Positions 7,598-17,008 of a DNA stretch of 45,591 nucleotides are shown one piece after another. Position 1 is the stretch's first letter. Each line of letters opens with the position of its first letter. Under the pieces are notes generated by a model, which saw only the letters and a list, made by a program, of their open reading frames with translations, did not search any database and was not told where the DNA came from. The translations under genes were made by a program, and so were the position numbers. Location of the stretch: contig WTBR01000074.1 in assembly GCA_013138975.1 (NCBI GenBank), positions 1 through 45,591 on the forward strand, written 5' to 3'. This DNA comes from Bacteroidales bacterium. Lineage in GTDB: Bacteria; Bacteroidota; Bacteroidia; Bacteroidales; UBA12077.

Positions 7598-9691
7598 GTG
7601 AAAAAAATAACATTAATAGTACTTGCATTAGGACTTTTCCTTGCATCATGTACTCAAAAAACAACAGAAATGGAGAATCCATTATTAAGTAAATTTGAAA
7701 CTCCTCATGGTGTTCCACCATTTGAATTAATTAAAGTTGAACATTTTGTTCCTGCTTACATTGAAGCAATTAAGCAACATGATGAGGAAATTATAGCCAT
7801 TGTTAATAATCCTGAGGTTCCTTCATTTGCAAACACTATCGAGGCTTTAGATTATAGTGGAAAACTTTTAACTCAAGTTGATTACACTTTTATGAATCTA
7901 AACTCGGCATTAACAAGCGACGAAATGCAAAAGGTTGCGCAAGAGGTAGCTCCTTTTTTGTCGAAACACAGTGATGACATTTCTTTAAATATGAAATTGT
8001 TTAAAAAGGTAAAAGCTGTTTATGAGCAAAAAGATGAACTTGATCTTACTCCGGAACAAGCTAGATTACTACAGGTTAAATATGAAGAATTTGAAAGAGG
8101 CGGAGCAAATCTGGATTCAGAAAAACAAGATAAATTAAGAATAATTAATGGTGAATTATCTACACTTACCTTACAATTCGGTGATAATGTTTTGGCTGAA
8201 ACTAACAATTACAAAATGGCAATTGAAAATGAAGCTGATTTAGCCGGTTTACCAGAATCTGTAATTCAGGCTGCGGCTGAAACTGCAACTAGTGCAGGCA
8301 TGGAAGGTAAATGGATTTTTTCAACACATAAACCAAGTATGTTGCCATTCTTAACTTATGCAAAAAATCGTGAATTAAGAGAAAAACTTCATACTGCATA
8401 TATTATGCGTGGAGATAATGATAACGAGTATGATAATAAAAAGATATTATCTCGTATGGCTTCTTTACGTGTTGATCGTGCTAATTTATTTGGTTTTGAT
8501 AGCCATGCAGCTTATGTTCTAGATGTTAACATGGCAAAGAATCCTGGAACTGTTTTTGAATTTTTAAACAATGTTTGGGATGCTGCTCTTCCAATTGCAA
8601 AAGCTGAAGCTGTTGAATTACAAAAAATGATTGATAAAGAAGGTGGCAAATTCGAACTTGCACACTGGGACTGGTGGTATTATGCAGAAAAATTACGTAA
8701 AGAAAAATATGCTTTGGATGAAGAAATGTTACGTCCTTATTTTGAAAAGAATAATGTTAGAGATGGTGCATTTGAAGTAGCTACAAAACTTTGGGGATTA
8801 AAATTTGTTGAAAGAACTGATATTCCTAAATATCATCCTGATGTTGAAGTTTTCGAAGTTCAGAATCCTGACGGAACATTTTTAGGTATTCTTTATATGG
8901 ATTGGTTCCCACGTGCCAGTAAAGGTGGTGGTGCATGGATGGAAGCATTCAGAAAACAATCAGAAGGTGTTGATCCAATTATTACAACTTGTTTTAATTA
9001 TACTGCTCCTATTGGTGATATGCCTGCGCTTTTATCTTTTGATGAAGTTTCAACAACGTTCCATGAATTTGGACATGCTTTACATGGATTATTGTCGTCA
9101 TGTAAATATCAAACTTTGTCGGGAACATCTGTTGCAAGAGATTTTGTTGAGCTACCATCTCAAATTATGGAAAACTGGGCTGCTGAACCTGAGGTAATGA
9201 AAATGTACGCAAAGCATTACGAAACCGGTGAAGTTATTCCTCAAGAATTAATCGATAAAATTTCTAATAGTGGATTATTCAATAAAGGATTCACAGTTTT
9301 AGAATACACTTCGGCTGCATTACTTGATATGTACTGGCATACAATGACAGAAGCTGTTGAGAAGGATGCAACTCAATTTGAAAATGAAATAATGACAAAA
9401 ATGGGAATGATTGATGAAATTGTTGTTCGTTATCGCAGTCCTTATTTTACCCATATTTTTGCTGGTGGATATTCTTCAGGATATTACAGCTACCAGTGGG
9501 CACAAGTTTTAGATGCTGATGCATTTAGTGTTTTCAAAGAAAAAGGTTTATTCGATCAGGAAACTGCTGCGTCATTCCGCGACAATGTTCTTTCAAGAGG
9601 TAATACAGAGCCTGCAATGGATCTTTATAAAAAGTATCGTGGTATAGAGCCTCAATTAGATGCTTTCTTAGAAAGAAATGGATTGAAATAA
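7598..9691 (+). CDS. M3-family oligopeptidase / peptidyl-dipeptidase, lipoprotein
   Basis: This is a zinc metallopeptidase of family M3 (oligopeptidase A / Dcp group) that trims peptides. The active site HEFGH is at residues 489-493, and the third zinc ligand is E518 in VELPSQIMENW, at the standard distance of 25 residues after H493. The N-terminus (KKITLIVLALGLFLASC) is a lipoprotein signal with lipobox LASC, so the mature enzyme is probably lipid-anchored from the cysteine at residue 18. The start is GTG; the next in-frame ATG would remove the whole signal. At 697 residues the length is normal for the family. It has its own -7 box at 7540 and ends at two terminator hairpins shared with the convergent aldehyde dehydrogenase gene. 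Together with the C69 dipeptidase it suggests active use of peptides. Confidence 0.93.
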   Translation: MKKITLIVLALGLFLASCTQKTTEMENPLLSKFETPHGVPPFELIKVEHFVPAYIEAIKQHDEEIIAIVNNPEVPSFANTIEALDYSGKLLTQVDYTFMNLNSALTSDEMQKVAQEVAPFLSKHSDDISLNMKLFKKVKAVYEQKDELDLTPEQARLLQVKYEEFERGGANLDSEKQDKLRIINGELSTLTLQFGDNVLAETNNYKMAIENEADLAGLPESVIQAAAETATSAGMEGKWIFSTHKPSMLPFLTYAKNRELREKLHTAYIMRGDNDNEYDNKKILSRMASLRVDRANLFGFDSHAAYVLDVNMAKNPGTVFEFLNNVWDAALPIAKAEAVELQKMIDKEGGKFELAHWDWWYYAEKLRKEKYALDEEMLRPYFEKNNVRDGAFEVATKLWGLKFVERTDIPKYHPDVEVFEVQNPDGTFLGILYMDWFPRASKGGGAWMEAFRKQSEGVDPIITTCFNYTAPIGDMPALLSFDEVSTTFHEFGHALHGLLSSCKYQTLSGTSVARDFVELPSQIMENWAAEPEVMKMYAKHYETGEVIPQELIDKISNSGLFNKGFTVLEYTSAALLDMYWHTMTEAVEKDATQFENEIMTKMGMIDEIVVRYRSPYFTHIFAGGYSSGYYSYQWAQVLDADAFSVFKEKGLFDQETAASFRDNVLSRGNTEPAMDLYKKYRGIEPQLDAFLERNGLK

Positions 9692-9713
9692 TAGAAATAA
9701 AATAACAAGTATT

Positions 9714-9749
9714 AAGTATCAAGACGCAAAATAATTCTTCTTGATACTT
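9714..9749. terminator. Bidirectional hairpin, AAGTATCAAG repeat
   Basis: AAGTATCAAG(A) at 9714-9724 pairs with (T)CTTGATACTT at 9739-9749, a perfect 11-bp stem with a 14-base loop, 22 bases after the peptidase stop. The same arm sequence forms another hairpin at 28295-28359, so it belongs to a repeat family as well as being a probable terminator. Confidence 0.6.
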
Positions 9750-9770
9750 TATTATTCTTTACAATAAAAC

Positions 9771-9800
9771 AAAAATGGGAGTTTCTTAGCTCCCATTTTT
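9771..9800. terminator. Bidirectional rho-independent terminator
   Basis: AAAAATGGGAG (9771-9781) and CTCCCATTTTT (9790-9800) form a perfect 11-bp stem with an 8-base loop. It has a T-run on each strand, serves the convergent genes ending at 9691 and 9800, and abuts the stop codon of the latter. Confidence 0.85.
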
Positions 9801-11170
9801 TATTCAATAATCCACCTAAGTAATTTAAGTTTAAACTTGTTATAAGGAGCGTACTTCAAGAAGGGTTCAAACCATAATCCCTTAAATAAAATACTTTTTT
9901 TATGACTAAAGGTATCAAATCCTGCTTTTCCATGATAATTTCCTGTTCCGCTAAATCCCTTTCCTCCAAATGGTAATTTAGAATTTGATAAATGTAAAAT
10001 TGTATCATTCACTGAACCACCTCCAAAAGAAATTTCTTTAATCAATCGCTCTTTTATTTTACGTTTTTTTGTAAATATATACATTGCTAAGGGGTTCGGC
10101 CGTGTCCTTACTTTTTTTATAATCTCTTCTAAGTTATTAAATTCAATAACCGGAAGAATTGGCCCAAATATTTCGTCTTCCATAACTTTATCATCAAAAG
10201 AAACATTGTCAAGGATAGTTGGACTTATATACAATTGTTCTTCATCTGTTTCTCCTCCACAAAATATTTTATCACGATGAATAAGTTCATTTAACCTATC
10301 GAAATGTCGTTTATTAATTATTCGAACATAAGTTTCTTTTCCTTTTGGCTCATCGCCATGAATTATTTCAACTTGTTTTTTCAGTTCTTGTAAAAGTTCT
10401 TCTTTAATGTCTTTATGAACCAAAACATAATCGGGAGCCACACAGGTTTGTCCTGCATTTAAAAATTTACCCCATGCAATTCTTTTGGCCGACATTTTTA
10501 GGTTTGCATCAGGTAGTACAAAAACAGGACTCTTCCCTCCTAGCTCTAATGTTACCGGAGTAAGATGATTTGCTGCTGCTTGCATTACAATTCGCCCCAC
10601 AGCAGTGCTTCCGGTAAAAAATATTTTATCAAATCGTTGCTCAAGTAAATCAGTCGTTTCTTTTACTCCTCCTTCTACTACATGCATCAATCCTGCATCG
10701 AAATTTTCATTAATCAGCTTTGCCATAATTGCCGAAGTATGTAATGCTAATTCACTAGGTTTAATAATTACTGTGTTACCGGCGGCAAGAGCCGAAATTG
10801 CAGGATTTAAGGTTAATAAATATGGGTAATTCCATGCTCCAATTACCAAAGTATTACCAAATGGTTCAGGAATTATCCTGCTTTTACCAGGAAAATTAGC
10901 AAGATTTGTCCAAACATATTTTGGTTTTGACCATTTTCGGACTTTCTTAATTGCCAGGTTAATTTCGTGATATATTAATGAAAGCTCCGTTATATAAGTT
11001 TCGTATTGCGATTTACCAAAATCTTTATCAATAGCTTCAAAAAGCAATGATTCATTTTCTTTTAAAATTTTTCGAAATAATTTTAATTGCTCTATTCTAT
11101 ACTTAACTTCTTGATTTATATGCTTATTAAAAAACTCCCTTTGTAAATTAATTAATTCTAATGTTGTCAT
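9800..11170 (-). CDS. NAD(P)-dependent aldehyde dehydrogenase (ALDH3-like)
   Basis: This enzyme oxidises an aldehyde to the carboxylic acid with NAD(P). The catalytic cysteine is C243 in NAGQTCVAPDY and the general base is E209 in VTLELGGKSP. The nucleotide-binding motif FTGSTAVG lies at 185-192, and NVIIKPSE-type residues are at about 132-140. The 456-residue length, the short N-terminus and the C-terminal hydrophobic/aromatic tail (GLWFEPFLKYAPYNK) resemble class 3 or YwdH-type dehydrogenases acting on medium- or long-chain aldehydes. The exact substrate is not determinable. It is a single gene, terminated by the hairpin at 9771-9800. The ATG at 11168-11170 gives the expected N-terminus. 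Confidence 0.93.
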   Translation of the reverse strand: MTTLELINLQREFFNKHINQEVKYRIEQLKLFRKILKENESLLFEAIDKDFGKSQYETYITELSLIYHEINLAIKKVRKWSKPKYVWTNLANFPGKSRIIPEPFGNTLVIGAWNYPYLLTLNPAISALAAGNTVIIKPSELALHTSAIMAKLINENFDAGLMHVVEGGVKETTDLLEQRFDKIFFTGSTAVGRIVMQAAANHLTPVTLELGGKSPVFVLPDANLKMSAKRIAWGKFLNAGQTCVAPDYVLVHKDIKEELLQELKKQVEIIHGDEPKGKETYVRIINKRHFDRLNELIHRDKIFCGGETDEEQLYISPTILDNVSFDDKVMEDEIFGPILPVIEFNNLEEIIKKVRTRPNPLAMYIFTKKRKIKERLIKEISFGGGSVNDTILHLSNSKLPFGGKGFSGTGNYHGKAGFDTFSHKKSILFKGLWFEPFLKYAPYNKFKLKLLRWIIE

Positions 11171-11272
11171 TATTAATTGGTTTTAACTACTTGTTAATAA
11201 TTTTTTTTTACTAAAAGCAACTATTTTTCATTTTGTATCATCTTATAAATATAAAGAGAAAATTGCAAAAAT

Positions 11273-11380
11273 ATGAAACCCGAAAAATTCGCAAGTATAA
11301 TACTTATTACTTTAATTATCAGCTGTAAATATGAGGAACAGATTGATGAAAAAGAGAATGTAAGTTTAATTATAAAATAG
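11273..11380 (+). CDS. Very small putative lipoprotein (35 aa), possibly a remnant
   Basis: A short open frame begins at ATG 11273. It encodes a basic start (MKPEKF), a hydrophobic stretch (ASIILITLIIS) and a cysteine, a lipobox-like IISC, followed by an acidic tail and a stop at 11378. It looks like the export signal of a lipoprotein cut short after 35 residues. It is the only coding signal in the 344-base gap between the divergent aldehyde dehydrogenase and phzF-like genes. It may be a functional micro-lipoprotein, or the stub of a lost gene. Confidence 0.4.
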   Translation: MKPEKFASIILITLIISCKYEEQIDEKENVSLIIK

Positions 11381-11514
11381 AACTTTTGTTATTATATATT
11401 ATATTAAACCCTCGACTGCAAGGTTTATTTTTCTTTTACGACTCTCCAAATTAATTGTTCATTATTATTTTATTTATACTTTTATACTTGTTGTTTATTT
11501 AAGATATTAATAAT

Positions 11515-12297
11515 ATGACTATTCCACTATATCAAGTTGATGCATTTTCCGATCATATTTTTGGTGGTAACCAAGCAGCTGTTTGCCCACTTAATTATTG
11601 GATCGATACAGAAATAATGCAAAATATTGCAATGGAAAATAATTTATCTGAGACAGCATTTTTTGTTCCTAAAGATGATTATTTTGAAATTCGCTGGTTT
11701 ACACCCAAAGTAGAAATAAATTTAGCAGGACATCCCACTCTTGCAACAGCTTGGGTAATATTTAATGAATTAAATTATACAAAAGATGTCATCAAATTTG
11801 TTTCGCCTTTAAGCGGTGATTTAATCGTTGAAAAGAAAAATGATTTAATAACAATGGATTTCCCGGCATATAAAACTGAGCCAATTCCTATAACTGGAGA
11901 AATTATCGAAGGATTAGGTCTAGAACCTTTAAAAGTTCTAAAATCCAGAGATTTACTAATTGTATATAAGGATCAAACGGAAATCGAAAGTATTAATCCT
12001 GATTTTGGTTTACTGGAAAAGCTTGAAACCTTTGGAATTATTATTACTGCTCCGGGTGATAATTGTGATTTTGTTTCTCGTTTCTTTGCCCCTCGTGCCG
12101 GAATAAACGAAGATCCCGTAACAGGATCGGCACATACAATACTTATTCCTTATTGGGCTGAAAAATTAAAAAAAGATAAACTTTCGGCAATACAGGTTTC
12201 TGAAAGAAAAGGACATTTAAGTTGCGAATATCACGGAGAAAGAGTTAAAATTGCAGGTAAAGCCAAGCTATTCATGAAAGGTGAAATTTATATTTAA
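11515..12297 (+). CDS. PhzF-family isomerase/epimerase
   Basis: The protein belongs to the PhzF/YddE fold, related to diaminopimelate epimerase. Its landmarks are VDAFSDHIFGGNQAAVC (8-24), the catalytic glutamate E46 in NNLSETAFF, and the C-terminal RAGINEDPVTGSAH, which forms the second half of the active site. At 260 residues it is normal. The substrate is unknown, because the family covers many small-molecule isomerases. Its TAA stop overlaps the next start by one base (TAATG at 12295-12299), so translation is probably coupled to the TSUP transporter, and a GNAT gene follows. An isomerase, a membrane carrier and an acetyltransferase together would suit modification and export of a small metabolite, which is inference. 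Confidence 0.9.
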   Translation: MTIPLYQVDAFSDHIFGGNQAAVCPLNYWIDTEIMQNIAMENNLSETAFFVPKDDYFEIRWFTPKVEINLAGHPTLATAWVIFNELNYTKDVIKFVSPLSGDLIVEKKNDLITMDFPAYKTEPIPITGEIIEGLGLEPLKVLKSRDLLIVYKDQTEIESINPDFGLLEKLETFGIIITAPGDNCDFVSRFFAPRAGINEDPVTGSAHTILIPYWAEKLKKDKLSAIQVSERKGHLSCEYHGERVKIAGKAKLFMKGEIYI

Positions 12298-13037
12298 TGG
12301 ATTTAAATCTGATTATAATTATACTTAGTATCGTTTTTGTCGCTGCATTAACCCGCTCGACCTTTGGATTTGGTGATGCATTAATTGCTATGCCTTTACT
12401 TGCCTTATTTATTGATATTAAAATTGCCACTCCTTTAATGGCACTTATTGCTTTTTTTATAGCAATATCCATTTTAATTAAAAATCGCGATAAGGTTGAA
12501 TTTAATAGTGTATGGAGATTAATCTTAGCTTCATTAGTTGGTATTCCTATAGGACTTTGGTATTTAGATGATATTAATGAAAATATTATTAAACTAATTT
12601 TAGGAATTATTATCTTGTTATTTGCCGTATACAATCTGACAAAACCTAAACTTCATCAATTAAAATCAGAGAAATATGCTTGGATTTTCGGGTTCATAGC
12701 AGGGATTTTAGGTGGAGCTTATAATACGAACGGTCCACCAATAGTTATTTACAGTTCGTTAAAAAAGTGGAACCCTCAAAATTTTAGAGCTACCCTACAA
12801 GGATATTTTTTTACAACAGGAATACTTTTAGTTATTAGTCATGGAATTGCGGGTAATTATACAAGCCAAGTACTTACATATTTTGCATATTGCCTGCCTG
12901 TTGTATTATTAGCTGTAATTATTGGTGCTAAAGTAAATAAGAAAATTCCTATCATCCGATTTCATAAGTATATATATATGATTCTTATTTTTCTAGGTTT
13001 TATGTTAATATATAACTCAATTAAAAATTTAATGTAA
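12297..13037 (+). CDS. TSUP (TauE/SafE) family membrane transporter
   Basis: This is a 246-residue integral membrane protein with about eight predicted helices in two repeats. Each repeat carries a family motif: LTRSTFGFGDALIAMPLLAL (about 19-38) and GGILGGAYNTNGPPIVIYSS-like residues (about 138-157). TSUP proteins export or import sulfite, sulfonates or organic anions; which one applies here cannot be told. The start overlaps the stop of the upstream phzF-like gene by one base, and the next gene begins 3 bases after its stop, so all three genes form one operon. Confidence 0.88.
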   Translation: MDLNLIIIILSIVFVAALTRSTFGFGDALIAMPLLALFIDIKIATPLMALIAFFIAISILIKNRDKVEFNSVWRLILASLVGIPIGLWYLDDINENIIKLILGIIILLFAVYNLTKPKLHQLKSEKYAWIFGFIAGILGGAYNTNGPPIVIYSSLKKWNPQNFRATLQGYFFTTGILLVISHGIAGNYTSQVLTYFAYCLPVVLLAVIIGAKVNKKIPIIRFHKYIYMILIFLGFMLIYNSIKNLM

Positions 13038-13040
13038 AAA

Positions 13041-13448
13041 ATGAAATACTCCGAAGAACTTCCCTTATCAGCACAATTCTACAAATTATTTGAAACTACC
13101 GGTTGGAATGACAATTATGAATTAAACCCTGAAGAATTATATACTGCATTAAAAAACTCTTGGTATACTATTTCAGTATTCGACAACAATCAGTTCGTTG
13201 GATTTGGAAGAATAATATGCGATGGAATAGCTCATGCATTAATATTAGATTGTATCGTTCATCCTGATCAACAAGGAAAAGGAATAGGGAAAGAAATTAT
13301 GAACAAATTAGTTGTAAAATGCAAAAAACACAAAATTAGAGATATCCAATTATTTAGTGCAAAGGATAAAGCGGGATTTTACGAAAAACTCGGTTTTGAA
13401 AAACGAAAAAATGAATCACCTGGAATGGGATTGAAGAAATATTGGTAA
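13041..13448 (+). CDS. GNAT-family N-acetyltransferase
   Basis: The acetyl-CoA-binding loop is visible in LDCIVHPDQQGKGIGKEIMN (about 72-91), with the Q/RxxGxG pattern QGKGIG. The C-terminal FYEKLGFEKR (about 112-121) is the usual last strand-helix element of the fold. The protein is 135 residues and probably cytoplasmic. It begins 3 bases after the TSUP gene and is the last gene of the PhzF/TSUP/GNAT operon. The substrate is unknown; small GNAT proteins of this shape acetylate amines on amino acids, polyamines or drugs. Confidence 0.9.
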   Translation: MKYSEELPLSAQFYKLFETTGWNDNYELNPEELYTALKNSWYTISVFDNNQFVGFGRIICDGIAHALILDCIVHPDQQGKGIGKEIMNKLVVKCKKHKIRDIQLFSAKDKAGFYEKLGFEKRKNESPGMGLKKYW

Positions 13449-13657
13449 AATTTATTGATTATCTCTAAAATATACTCGTTTAATCTTTTTGCTAAAATAT
13501 TAAAACAGAATTTATTACGTCAATTTATAATTTAATTTCAATTATTGCCAGCTGTCGCACATTTTTAATTAATTTTTTTGATTGAGAAAACTTGACTTGT
13601 ATTCTATATCTTACTATATTGTTTAATTTTTAATTAATAAATTTTAACAATAAAATT

Positions 13658-14203
13658 ATGGCAGTGTACAAATCTTTTGCAGAAGGAGTTGAAGTAAATG
13701 GACAAACAATTCTTTCTGTAGTAAAAGCTCTTTCAAGCGGGCAGGATACAAGACTCAAAATACTAAAGAAATATGGAATAGATCCTGAACCAGACAAATG
13801 GTATTCTCAGCAAGCATGGTTAGATGCTTTTAAGGAAATTTCAACAGTTATTGGAGATCATACTTTATTTATGATTGGGAAATCTATACCTGAAAATGCT
13901 ACGTTTCCACCCGAGATAAACAATATAGAGATGGCTTTAAATGCTATTGATCAGGCATATCATATGAATCACCAAGGTGGTGAAATAGGACATTACAAAC
14001 TAATAGATTTTGATGAGATAAGAAAATCAGCAAGCATGGCTTGCAATAACCCATATCCTAGTGGATTTGACCGCGGAATTATTACAACAATGGTTAGAAA
14101 ATTTAGGCCGAAAGATTCGTTTAAAACTGATGTAACTCTCGATACTACAAAAGAAACTCGTACAAAGGGAGCCGAAAGTTGTACATTTAAAATTGCTTGG
14201 TAA
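13658..14203 (+). CDS. V4R/heme-NO-binding-like cytosolic protein, ligand unknown
   Basis: This 181-residue protein has no signal or membrane segment. The central part (FMIGKSIPENATFPPEIN, about 69-86) is followed by AYHMNHQGGEIGHY (about 100-113). The end carries CNNPYPSGFDRGII and KGAESCTFKIAW. A C-x-NPYP segment followed by a terminal G-x-x-x-C-x-x-x-x-W pattern is reminiscent of V4R and heme-NO-binding-type small-molecule sensor domains. The match is by pattern only and I would not name a ligand. It is monocistronic: 209 bases of A+T-rich DNA precede it, and a strong hairpin at 14227-14264 follows. A plausible role is a stand-alone sensor or carrier. Confidence 0.6.
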   Translation: MAVYKSFAEGVEVNGQTILSVVKALSSGQDTRLKILKKYGIDPEPDKWYSQQAWLDAFKEISTVIGDHTLFMIGKSIPENATFPPEINNIEMALNAIDQAYHMNHQGGEIGHYKLIDFDEIRKSASMACNNPYPSGFDRGIITTMVRKFRPKDSFKTDVTLDTTKETRTKGAESCTFKIAW

Positions 14204-14226
14204 TAATATCTTTACAATGTAATTAC

Positions 14227-14264
14227 AATATATTCTTACAAAAGAAATTTTGCAAGAATATATT
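14227..14264 (+). terminator. Strong stem-loop after the V4R-like gene
   Basis: Bases 14227-14243 pair with 14248-14264 (17 bp, one A-C mismatch), closing a GAAA tetraloop 24 bases after the stop at 14203. There is no long U-run, so it may stabilise the mRNA 3' end rather than terminate by itself. The rest of the 398-base gap up to 14602 shows nothing further. Confidence 0.6.
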
Positions 14265-14601
14265 ATCAAATTAACTTTATAGCACACTATATATTTATTG
14301 CATAAAAAAATATTGAGTTAACATTGAACTAATCAAAGAATCTGATTTTATTTTACTCTTCATATAGCTAAAAGTCGAATTAAGCTAAAACAAACTTCTC
14401 CTTTTAATTATCAGTATTTTTAAAGACACCACAAATAATCTATAAATATTCAATCATAATAAAATACATTATTATCGAATCTGTTAAATAATAATTTAAA
14501 TTCCCAACTTTTAAGTTTTTGGTTTGTCATTATAGTTGTGCGTTCTGTAACTCAGTTTTGCTTTCAAGCGTCAAAATAAAAAAACAAATCACAAAAAAGA
14601 T

Positions 14602-16992
14602 ATGATTAAAAATTACCTCTTAACTGCTTTTAGAAATATAATAAGACATAAAGGATTCTCTTTTATAAATATCCTGGGATTAGCTTTAAGCATGTCGGTA
14701 TGCATGTTAATTATTGTAGTAATTGTCGATCAATTTAAATACGATGATTTTGTTACTAAAAAAGATCAGATATACAGAATAGAAAGTATCGATAACATAA
14801 GTAAGTATGCATTAAATACATACGCATCAACAACTTACCCTCTTCACAAAGAACTAACATCGAATTATGCAGTTGTAGAAGATGCAGTTGTTCTTAACAA
14901 TAGTTTTAGAGGTACTGGTTTATACAAGGAAACTAGAATTTCTATAGATGGATTTTATACTAATGAATCCTTTTTTAATTTATTTGATTTCGAATTAACA
15001 AATAATTCTTATAAGCGACCTCTTTCAGAACCATATTCTATGGTTTTAAAAGAAGAAACAGCTAAGAAATATTTTGGAGATGAAAATCCTATTGGAAAGT
15101 TTTTACAAGTTGATAGTTTAGGCGATTTTAAAATTACCGGAATTATTCCTAAATCAAAAAATAAATCTCAGTTCCAATTTCAAGCATTAGTATCTTCAAA
15201 TACAATTGAAGTTCTTGAAAAAAATAATAAAATAGATAATATTTCTGATAACTGGGAAAATACATATTCCAATTATATCTATATACTAGTTAATAAAAAT
15301 GTCGATATAAAAACCATTCAAACTGCGCTCGACAAAATAAGCATGAAAAAATATAGCGATCTGGAAGAAAAAGATTTTAGTTTTTATTTAAAATCATTCA
15401 ATAAGATTGTACCCGGAGCTTTTATTGGAAATGAAATAGGTGCGTTTTTACCTAAAATATTCATCCTATTTTTAGGTGGATTATCTTTAGTTATAATATT
15501 ATCCGCAGCATTTAATTATACAAGTCTTTCAATGGCTCGTTCATTGTTAAGAGCAAAAGAAGTAGGTGTGAGAAAAACCTTGGGCGCAAGTCGCAGTAGC
15601 ATTATTATTCAATTTCTATCTGAAGCAATTCTAGTTGCATTTATTGCACTATTATTTGCTTTTGCTTTGTTTCAATTGATATTACCCGGCTTTTCGGGAA
15701 TGAAACTAATGTCCTTGTTAGAAATAAGTCCCGAACAAAACTACACAGTTTACCTATGGTTTTTTATATTTGCGTTACTTACAGGAATTTTATCAGGCAT
15801 TTTGCCCTCTTTATATATATCATCTTTTAACCCAATAAAGGTTTTAAAAGGAGTTTCAAATATTAAGTTATTAAGCAAAATCACACTTCGAAAAATACTT
15901 CTTGTCACTCAATTTGTTTTTTCAATGATTTTCATTATTTCTATCATTTTAATTTATAAACAGATGAATTATATGGTAAATGCTGAAATGGGTTTTGATC
16001 GTGATTTTGTATATAATGTACATTTACAGAAAAATGATTTCGATAAGGTAAAGAACTATTATTCACAGTTTCCCGAAATTAAAGATATATCAGGAGCATC
16101 CCATGTTCCGGGAGTTGGCCGTATTTACGATGCTGATTTAAGATTAAGTCAAGAAGATGAAAAACTCAGTGCACATTATTTTTCTGTTGATCAAAACTAC
16201 ATTGATGTAATGGGTTTAGAGCTTTTAAAAGGCCATAATTTCCCCGATAACTTAAATGCCGAAACAGAAAGTTTTGTAATAGTTGACGAAAGAACATTAA
16301 TCACTTTAAATCTTAGTGATCCCGGTGAGGTTATAGGTAAAAATATTATTGTAGATTCTAGTTTTGTTGAAATAATTGGAGTTGTAAAAAATTACCATTA
16401 TGCTGCTTTATTTCTTCCGCAAAGGCCATTAATTCTTCGATACCTTCCAGAAAATTATAGAATTGCAGCCCTTCGAATTGATGAAGGAATTAGTCCCTCC
16501 ATTATTGCTGAAATAGAAAATGAATGGAAAAATATTGATGAGTTCAATGAATTTAATGGTGAATTTTTGGATGCAGAAATAAAGGACTACTATTCCTATT
16601 TTGAAGATGTACTTTATACTGTAGGGTTTGCTTCAGTACTTGCGATTATTATAGCTTGTTTAGGTTTACTTGGAATGGCAACTTATAGCACTCAAACCAG
16701 AATTAAAGAAATTGGAATAAGAAAAGTTTTTGGTGCCGAACCAAAAAGTATTGTGATGCTTATTTCAAAAACATATATGAAAACGTTATTAATTGCAGCT
16801 ATAATTGCGGGGCCTTTGTCTTATTTTATAAATAATGCATGGGTTCAATATATTTCTAACCATGCACCATTTGGATTTGGAACAATATTTATTGGGATCT
16901 TTATTATAATAAGTTTTGGAATGATAACAATTGCTTCTCAAACATTAAAAGCTGCAAACTTAGATCCTGCAAAATCTTTACGGTATGAATAA
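14602..16992 (+). CDS. FtsX/MacB-type ABC transporter permease
   Basis: This is a 796-residue permease of the duplicated MacB-PCD/FtsX architecture found widely in Bacteroidota. A first membrane helix (about 20-42, IILGLALSMSVCMLIIVVIV-like) is followed by a large periplasmic domain (about 50-280). The first FtsX block (285-405) contains ARSLLRAKEVGVRKTLGASR. A central helix at about 425-448 leads to a second periplasmic domain, and the second FtsX block (675-790) contains TRIKEIGIRKVFGAEPKSIV. Such proteins work with a separate LolD/MacB-like ATPase to drive mechanotransmission or export of lipoproteins, peptides or antimicrobials. No ATPase gene adjoins it here, so the partner must be elsewhere. 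A degenerate copy of the lysA-linked repeat begins 17 bases after the stop. Confidence 0.92.
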   Translation: MIKNYLLTAFRNIIRHKGFSFINILGLALSMSVCMLIIVVIVDQFKYDDFVTKKDQIYRIESIDNISKYALNTYASTTYPLHKELTSNYAVVEDAVVLNNSFRGTGLYKETRISIDGFYTNESFFNLFDFELTNNSYKRPLSEPYSMVLKEETAKKYFGDENPIGKFLQVDSLGDFKITGIIPKSKNKSQFQFQALVSSNTIEVLEKNNKIDNISDNWENTYSNYIYILVNKNVDIKTIQTALDKISMKKYSDLEEKDFSFYLKSFNKIVPGAFIGNEIGAFLPKIFILFLGGLSLVIILSAAFNYTSLSMARSLLRAKEVGVRKTLGASRSSIIIQFLSEAILVAFIALLFAFALFQLILPGFSGMKLMSLLEISPEQNYTVYLWFFIFALLTGILSGILPSLYISSFNPIKVLKGVSNIKLLSKITLRKILLVTQFVFSMIFIISIILIYKQMNYMVNAEMGFDRDFVYNVHLQKNDFDKVKNYYSQFPEIKDISGASHVPGVGRIYDADLRLSQEDEKLSAHYFSVDQNYIDVMGLELLKGHNFPDNLNAETESFVIVDERTLITLNLSDPGEVIGKNIIVDSSFVEIIGVVKNYHYAALFLPQRPLILRYLPENYRIAALRIDEGISPSIIAEIENEWKNIDEFNEFNGEFLDAEIKDYYSYFEDVLYTVGFASVLAIIIACLGLLGMATYSTQTRIKEIGIRKVFGAEPKSIVMLISKTYMKTLLIAAIIAGPLSYFINNAWVQYISNHAPFGFGTIFIGIFIIISFGMITIASQTLKAANLDPAKSLRYE

Positions 16993-17008
16993 TACTCAAT
17001 ATCCGATA

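Noticed and set aside
8913..9197. 94-codon frame inside the M3 peptidase gene
   Set aside because: It lies wholly within the catalytic region of the peptidase in another frame and has no independent support.
12272..12634. Minus-strand 120-codon frame inside the TSUP gene
   Set aside because: Antisense shadow of a membrane protein; no plausible start context or family resemblance.
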